Positions 33,733 to 37,617 of a DNA stretch of 37,617 nt are shown piece after piece. Location: contig JAFRHI010000014.1 of the NCBI GenBank assembly GCA_017433415.1, positions 1-37,617 of the forward strand. The letters run 5' to 3'. Under the pieces are notes generated by a model that saw only the letters and a program-made list of their open reading frames with translations, did no database searches and was not told the origin of the DNA. Every line of letters starts with the position of its first letter. The first letter of the stretch is position 1. Origin of the DNA: Bacilli bacterium. Its GTDB lineage: Bacteria > Bacillota_I > Bacilli_A > RF39 > UBA660. The position numbers were made by a program, and so were the translations under genes.

Positions 33733-33759
33733 AAGAACAGAAATAACTGTTCTTTTTTT
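33733..33759 (+). terminator. Terminator after sigma factor 1
   Basis: AAGAACAG/CTGTTCTT with a 6-base loop and a T run. Confidence 0.88.
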
Positions 33760-33767
33760 ATTACTTA

Positions 33768-33776
33768 TGTTATAAT
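33768..33776 (+). promoter_or_regulatory. Extended -10 promoter of sigma factor 2
   Basis: TGTTATAAT; the -35 area (T-rich, within the preceding terminator) is weak. Confidence 0.55.
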
Positions 33777-33813
33777 ATAGGACAATTAATTTTTAGTGAA
33801 GGGGATGATAGAG

Positions 33814-35673
33814 GTGATAAGTACTAATGAAAAAAAATCATTAAGAGTATTCGATGTTTTAAAATCATCTCTAAAAGAACATGATGAATATCTAATTCAA
33901 GAAACATTTAACAATAATTATCAATTATTAATAGATATTATCAAAAAACTATTAGACAAAAGTTCTGACTTTAATAGTATCAAAACAGAACTAGATAAAG
34001 AAATTAAAAAACTAATTAAAGAAAGATTAAAAGATGAAGAATTTGCCTATCAAGCTATAAATAATTTCATTCAAAGAAATAAAGAAAGTAATAATCTTTT
34101 TGATAATCTGTTATGCTTTATTGACTCCTATGACTATGTCCTTGATTATAGTATGATTACTAAGTTGATTAATGAAAATTATGTATACAAAAAAGCTATT
34201 AATACTTTTGTAAAAAATAATGTTGCGTTAATAAAAGAAGGTAAGATTAGTGAGATAACAGACAATATATTATTAATAATTACTACTGAAATATATTGCC
34301 AATTAACAGGAATAAAGGCAGATGTCCAAGAAGAAAAATTTGAATCAGTAGATGTTAATACTCTTGATATAACAGGTATGTTTCTAAATGAAATAGGAAA
34401 GATACCACTATTATCACCAGAAGAATCAATTGCTATCTTAAAAAGAATAAAAATGGGTGATGAGGAAGCTAAAAATAAGTTTATTGAAAGTAATCAAAGA
34501 TTAGTCGTTAGTATTGCGAAAAATTATAAAAATAGGGGCTTAGAATTTCTTGATTTAATTCAAGAAGGAAATATTGGAATGATGCAAGCTATTGAAAGAT
34601 TTGATCCTGATATGGGATATAGATTTTCTACATACGCGATTTGGTGGATTTTTCAAGCAATCACAAGAGCCATAGCTGAAAAAAGTCGAACAATTAAAAT
34701 ACCAGTAAATCAATTTGAATTAGTTAAAAAATATTATTCTGCTTCTAATGCTTTACGCGATATTTTAGGAAGAGAAGCAACCATAGAAGAAATTGCTGAA
34801 TATTTAAATATGCCAATCGAAAAAGTAACGGATATTTATTATTATCAGCAAACACCAAGAAGCCTAAATGAAAAAATAAAAGAAGAAAAAGATAGTGAAC
34901 TTGGTCAGTTTATACCAGCAGATGACGAATTGATAGAAGATAAAGTAATAGCAAATAATTTAGGAAATGATTTGCACAGACTATTTGAAAGATGCAATTT
35001 AACAGAAAGAGAATATGAAGTACTTTGTCTTCGCTTTGGTCTTAATGGTAATAGGCAACATACATTGGCAGAAATTGGTAAAATGAAAAATCTCGAAAGA
35101 GAACGTATTCGTCAAATAGAAGCAAAAGCCATAAAAAAAATAAGAAATTCTCCATACATCAAAGAATTTGCTATTTATTTAGACAATCCAAGTCAAGGTT
35201 TAAAAAACTTAGATGAATATCGTCGATATGGAAATAGAGGTTTTAAACTATATCCTGGTACAGAAATAAGAAATAATATAGTCGATAAATCTGACAAACA
35301 AACGGAAGAAGAACCAATAGTAATTAAAAAATTAAAAACTTCAAAAAGTCCTAAGAAATTGGCACCAGTCGAAAAAAAGAAATTAGATATAACAGACTAT
35401 TTAACAGTGTTAGATTGTTTAAAGAATGCTAAAATTAGTGAAGCATTAAGAAACTTCTCAATAAAAGAGTCAGTTATCATTCTTCTTTATTTAGGATATT
35501 CTAATAATCAACCTTTTTCTGAAAAAGAAATAGCTGAGTTTTATAATATGATTATTGAAGAAGTATCTGAAATAATTGAAAGACTTTTAACAGGTAGTCA
35601 AAGCAATCGCGTATTAGATGATATGATTAGTACAAAAAAAGAAACTTCAATCCAATATAAAAAGAAAATCTAG
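33814..35673 (+). CDS. Sigma-70 factor 2, paralogue with one extra region-4-like domain
   Basis: About 619 residues from GTG 33814 (AAGGGG 9 bases upstream); ATG 33805 is in frame but sits directly on that site. The N-terminal ~180 residues align with those of sigma factor 1 (for example [21 protein letters not shown] against [19 protein letters not shown]). Regions 1.2 to 4 follow, with [21 protein letters not shown] (Phe at about 280 where Arg is usual) and [28 protein letters not shown]. The C-terminal extension keeps only the last extra module ([28 protein letters not shown]). It has its own promoter and terminator. Confidence 0.85.
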   Translation: MISTNEKKSLRVFDVLKSSLKEHDEYLIQETFNNNYQLLIDIIKKLLDKSSDFNSIKTELDKEIKKLIKERLKDEEFAYQAINNFIQRNKESNNLFDNLLCFIDSYDYVLDYSMITKLINENYVYKKAINTFVKNNVALIKEGKISEITDNILLIITTEIYCQLTGIKADVQEEKFESVDVNTLDITGMFLNEIGKIPLLSPEESIAILKRIKMGDEEAKNKFIESNQRLVVSIAKNYKNRGLEFLDLIQEGNIGMMQAIERFDPDMGYRFSTYAIWWIFQAITRAIAEKSRTIKIPVNQFELVKKYYSASNALRDILGREATIEEIAEYLNMPIEKVTDIYYYQQTPRSLNEKIKEEKDSELGQFIPADDELIEDKVIANNLGNDLHRLFERCNLTEREYEVLCLRFGLNGNRQHTLAEIGKMKNLERERIRQIEAKAIKKIRNSPYIKEFAIYLDNPSQGLKNLDEYRRYGNRGFKLYPGTEIRNNIVDKSDKQTEEEPIVIKKLKTSKSPKKLAPVEKKKLDITDYLTVLDCLKNAKISEALRNFSIKESVIILLYLGYSNNQPFSEKEIAEFYNMIIEEVSEIIERLLTGSQSNRVLDDMISTKKETSIQYKKKI

Positions 35674-35690
35674 ATTAATTCTAGATTTTT
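35665..35690 (+). terminator. Terminator after sigma factor 2
   Basis: AATCTAGA/TCTAGATT with a short loop and five T; the stop codon is in the stem. Confidence 0.82.
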
Positions 35691-35780
35691 AAGTATTATT
35701 AAAATCAAAGATGTAATAAATTATCATCGAATATAAAAAAGTTGTGATTGCTAAAAGGAATAGTTAGATATTTCTTTTTA

Positions 35781-35789
35781 TGTTATAAT
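35781..35789 (+). promoter_or_regulatory. Extended -10 promoter of the CmpB-type gene
   Basis: TGTTATAAT, followed by AGAGGGA before the ATG at 35807. No clear -35 box. Confidence 0.5.
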
Positions 35790-35806
35790 GTTTAAGAGGG
35801 AATTAT

Positions 35807-36334
35807 ATGATAGAAGAATTAAGTAGAAGAGAAAAATTCAATTTAATATTTTTAATAATGATAATAAGTGGTATAGCTGGTTTTATTTATGAAGAAATAT
35901 TCTATTTAATTGATTTAGGGTATTTAGTAAAAAGAGGTTCAAGCTATGGACCATGGATACCTATATATGCTTTTGGTGGTTTGTTTATATTTTTATTAAC
36001 GTATAGATATAAAGAAAAACCATTATTAGTATTTTTAATTTCTACAGTAGTAACAGGTACTTTAGAATATCTTACAGGTATGTTTTTCTACGAAGTACTT
36101 AATACTAGACTTTGGGATTATAATACAGAAATATTAAATTTTGGTAATATAAATGGTTATATATGTCTAAGATCAGTTCTATTATTTGGTATTTCTGGAT
36201 TGTTTTTAATATATTTTATTATTCCTAAATTAATAAGGTTAATAAAAAGTAATAGATTTAAACTAAACTTAACTTGTCCGGTATTAATAGTAGTATTTTT
36301 TATTGATATTTTTCTACATATGTTATTAAATTAA
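35807..36334 (+). CDS. CmpB-type putative ABC transporter permease (PF06541-like)
   Basis: 175 residues with about five membrane helices. GIAGFIYEEIFYL and RGSSYGPWIPIYAFGGLFIF (44-63) match the family hallmark and the paralogue at 15307 (GWLYEV; FGPWLPVYGFGA). The function is unproven. It is a single gene with its own extended -10 promoter. Confidence 0.78.
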   Translation: MIEELSRREKFNLIFLIMIISGIAGFIYEEIFYLIDLGYLVKRGSSYGPWIPIYAFGGLFIFLLTYRYKEKPLLVFLISTVVTGTLEYLTGMFFYEVLNTRLWDYNTEILNFGNINGYICLRSVLLFGISGLFLIYFIIPKLIRLIKSNRFKLNLTCPVLIVVFFIDIFLHMLLN

Positions 36335-36342
36335 AAAAAATA

Positions 36343-36351
36343 TGTTATAAT
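36343..36351 (+). promoter_or_regulatory. Extended -10 promoter of the SDR gene
   Basis: TGTTATAAT just after the stop of the preceding gene, followed by AAAGGAGAT before the ATG at 36385. Confidence 0.5.
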
Positions 36352-36384
36352 GAATTAGAAATATAATGTAAAGGAGATAATAAT

Positions 36385-37143
36385 ATGTTTAATTTAAAAG
36401 GAAGAGTAGCAGTTATTAGTGGCGCATCAAGTGGATTAGGAAAGCAAATGGCTAGAGGATTTGCTGAACAAGGAGCAGATTTAGTAATTTTAGCTCGTCG
36501 TGTTGAAAAACTAGAAGAATTAAAAGAAGAATTAGAACAAAAAGGAGTTAAAGTTTTACCAATTAAATGTGATGTTACATCAACAGAGGATATTGATAAT
36601 GCGGCAAAGCTTTCAGAAGAAACTTTTGGTAAAGTAGATATCTTAGTTAACTGTGCTGGTTCATCAAAAGATAAAGGTGTACTAGAAATGACTGATGAAG
36701 AATGGGACTTTACTATTGCTACTGATGAAACATCAGTATTTAAGATGACTAGAGCATTTGGTAATATCATGAAGAAAAATAATTATGGTCGAGTAATTAA
36801 TATTGCTTCAATGTATGGATTAGTTGGTAATACTGAAATACCAACAATTGCTTATCACTCATCAAAAGGGGCAGTTGTTAACTTCACAAGAGCAGCTGCA
36901 GCAGAACTTGCAAAATATAATATTACTGTTAATGCAATTTGTCCTGGATATTTCTATACAGAGTTAACTACAGAAGTACTAGACACAGATATGTTTAAAG
37001 CTTTTGCTGATTCTCATGTTCCAATGAAACGATATGGAAAAGAAGGAGAATTAAATGCTGGAGCAATCTTCTTAGCAAGTGAAGAAGCAAGTTATGTAAC
37101 AGGAGTAATCTTACCAATTGATGGTGGATATACTTGTGTGTAA
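36385..37143 (+). CDS. Short-chain dehydrogenase, gluconate 5-dehydrogenase/FabG-like
   Basis: 252 residues, a full-length classical SDR. The cofactor motif SGASSGLG is at 12-19, NCAG at about 90-93, the catalytic Ser in NIASMYG (about 140), and YHSSK (about 157-161) supplies Tyr and Lys. It ends in the usual PIDGGYT. The overall pattern is nearest to gluconate 5-dehydrogenase or 3-oxoacyl-ACP reductase types; the substrate is not certain. The next gene starts 3 bases after the stop. Confidence 0.9.
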   Translation: MFNLKGRVAVISGASSGLGKQMARGFAEQGADLVILARRVEKLEELKEELEQKGVKVLPIKCDVTSTEDIDNAAKLSEETFGKVDILVNCAGSSKDKGVLEMTDEEWDFTIATDETSVFKMTRAFGNIMKKNNYGRVINIASMYGLVGNTEIPTIAYHSSKGAVVNFTRAAAAELAKYNITVNAICPGYFYTELTTEVLDTDMFKAFADSHVPMKRYGKEGELNAGAIFLASEEASYVTGVILPIDGGYTCV

Positions 37144-37146
37144 TCT

Positions 37147-37470
37147 ATGTCATATAATAAATTAGTAAGAGATAAAATACCAGATATTATAAAAAGTAAT
37201 GGTGAAGAACCAATCACAAGAGTTTTATCAGAAGAAGAATACAAAATAGAATTAGAAAAAAAACTTCAAGAAGAATTAAATGAAACACTCCAGGTAACAG
37301 GAGATGATCGAATAGAAGAACTTGCTGATATGTTAGAAGTTATGACTTCTCTTGCCGAATTAGAAGGAAAGACACTTGATGATGTAATCATAACTCGCAA
37401 TGAAAAAAAAGAAGCTCGCGGAGGATTTCAAAAAAGATTATATTTAAAAGGAGTTAAAGAAGATAAGTAA
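37147..37470 (+). CDS. MazG-like nucleotide pyrophosphohydrolase
   Basis: 107 residues. YNKLVRDKIPDII (3-15), the EELNE (42-46) and EELADMLEVM (57-66) acidic pairs, and RGGFQKRLYL at the C-terminus define the all-alpha NTP pyrophosphatase (MazG-like) group, which removes pyrophosphate from non-canonical nucleotides with Mg2+ held by the acidic pairs. It is co-transcribed with the SDR gene, with which no functional link is evident. Confidence 0.9.
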   Translation: MSYNKLVRDKIPDIIKSNGEEPITRVLSEEEYKIELEKKLQEELNETLQVTGDDRIEELADMLEVMTSLAELEGKTLDDVIITRNEKKEARGGFQKRLYLKGVKEDK

Positions 37471-37496
37471 AATACCAAATGAAGTGATATAATAAA

Positions 37497-37530
37497 AGTA
37501 GACAGTGTAAAAAAAACACAGTCTACTTTT
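37497..37530 (+). terminator. Terminator, or end of an insertion element
   Basis: AGTAGAC-A-GTGT pairs with ACAC-A-GTCTACT around an A-rich loop, then a T run. An extended -10 (TGATATAAT, 37485-37493) lies immediately upstream. The sequence AGACAGTGT also resembles terminal repeats of IS3-type elements, which fits the transposase-like gene that follows; the first reading is preferred. Confidence 0.65.
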
Positions 37531-37564
37531 TATGTGCTAAAATTTAATAAAGGAGATGATAAAT

Positions 37565-37617
37565 GTGGGAAGACCAAGTGGAACAAAAAGTGTAATCAGA
37601 ACGCCGGAAGAAAAAGA
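37565..37617 (+). CDS. Start of a HTH/transposase OrfA-like gene, cut by the window end
   Basis: GTG at 37565 behind AAAGGAGAT opens a frame to the end of the window: VGRPSGTKSVIRTPEEK. The ATG two bases earlier gives a 10-codon frame and is rejected. The GRPxGxKxxxRTPEEK pattern is typical of the N-terminus of IS3-type OrfA and related helix-turn-helix proteins. Only 17 codons are visible. Confidence 0.55.
   Translation, partial: MGRPSGTKSVIRTPEEK

Noticed and set aside
36345-36770. Open frame of 141 codons on the minus strand
   Set aside because: It lies opposite the well-supported SDR gene and has no family features; the S/L-rich composition is that of a reverse-strand shadow.
1-37617. 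Mycoplasma-type code (TGA as Trp), suggested by very low GC
   Set aside because: TGA ends the MoxR-like and ASCH genes exactly where the next gene starts, and all Trp codons checked are TGG.
1-37617. CRISPR arrays, rRNA genes, replication origin
   Set aside because: No regularly spaced repeats, no rRNA-like conserved stretches and no DnaA box cluster or dnaA/rep gene were seen.

Overview
The window is about 37.6 kb of very AT-rich DNA with strong Shine-Dalgarno sites (AGGAGG, AGGTGAT), sigma-A type promoters and U-tailed hairpin terminators. TGA is used as a stop (for example at 7259 and 14213), so the code is the standard bacterial one and not the Mycoplasma one. The gene content (SipW-type signal peptidase with its substrates, UmuC/YolD pair, CmpB-type membrane proteins, XRE regulators with membrane domains) points to a low-GC Bacillota, most likely an uncultured gut-type Bacilli lineage. 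This assignment is inference from composition and gene families.

Layout. (1) 3-2541: the end of a MurL-like epimerase gene overlapping a MurD2-like ligase gene, an alternative way to place D-Glu in peptidoglycan. (2) 2599-8619: a ClpX-like AAA+ gene with its own promoter, then a three-gene operon of a VWA (MIDAS) protein, a MoxR-like AAA+ ATPase with a coiled coil, and a protein with degenerate ankyrin-like repeats. (3) 8654-12620: an elongator tRNA-Met followed by an accessory islet: DUF3800 gene, overlapping small partner gene, a transglutaminase-like gene, an RlmN/Cfr-like radical SAM gene, a gene remnant and three short candidate ncRNA units. A 24-bp direct repeat of the tRNA 3' end (8774-8797 and 11154-11177) brackets the first part. 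(4) 12650-19489: mostly housekeeping or accessory metabolism: VOC protein, an operon of DUF6512, ASCH, transglutaminase-like, CmpB-type and SDR proteins, an XRE membrane regulator, flavodoxin and a PrcB-domain protein. (5) 19540-27499: a SipW-dependent extracellular fibre locus: signal peptidase with an apparent ATT start codon behind a perfect consensus promoter, an abundant-type TasA/CalY-like subunit followed by an intra-operonic terminator, two BsaA-like subunits, a 1622-residue surface protein and a membrane-anchored protein. (6) 27540-31348: a DTD2-like D-aminoacyl-tRNA deacylase with a DUF362 protein, and an SOS-type UmuC/YolD operon with a LexA-like box. (7) 31416-35673: two tandem, paralogous, oversized sigma-70 factors with shared N-terminal extensions and extra C-terminal region-4-like domains. 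(8) 35807 to the end: CmpB-type protein, SDR dehydrogenase, MazG-like pyrophosphohydrolase, and the first codons of a probable HTH/transposase OrfA-type gene.

The parts most worth following are the small RNA units around the DUF3800/radical SAM islet, the VWA/MoxR/ClpX-like cluster, the twin sigma factors (one with a strong in-frame internal translation start), and the rare start codon and control signals of the fibre locus. All family assignments were made by eye from motifs; no database search was run.
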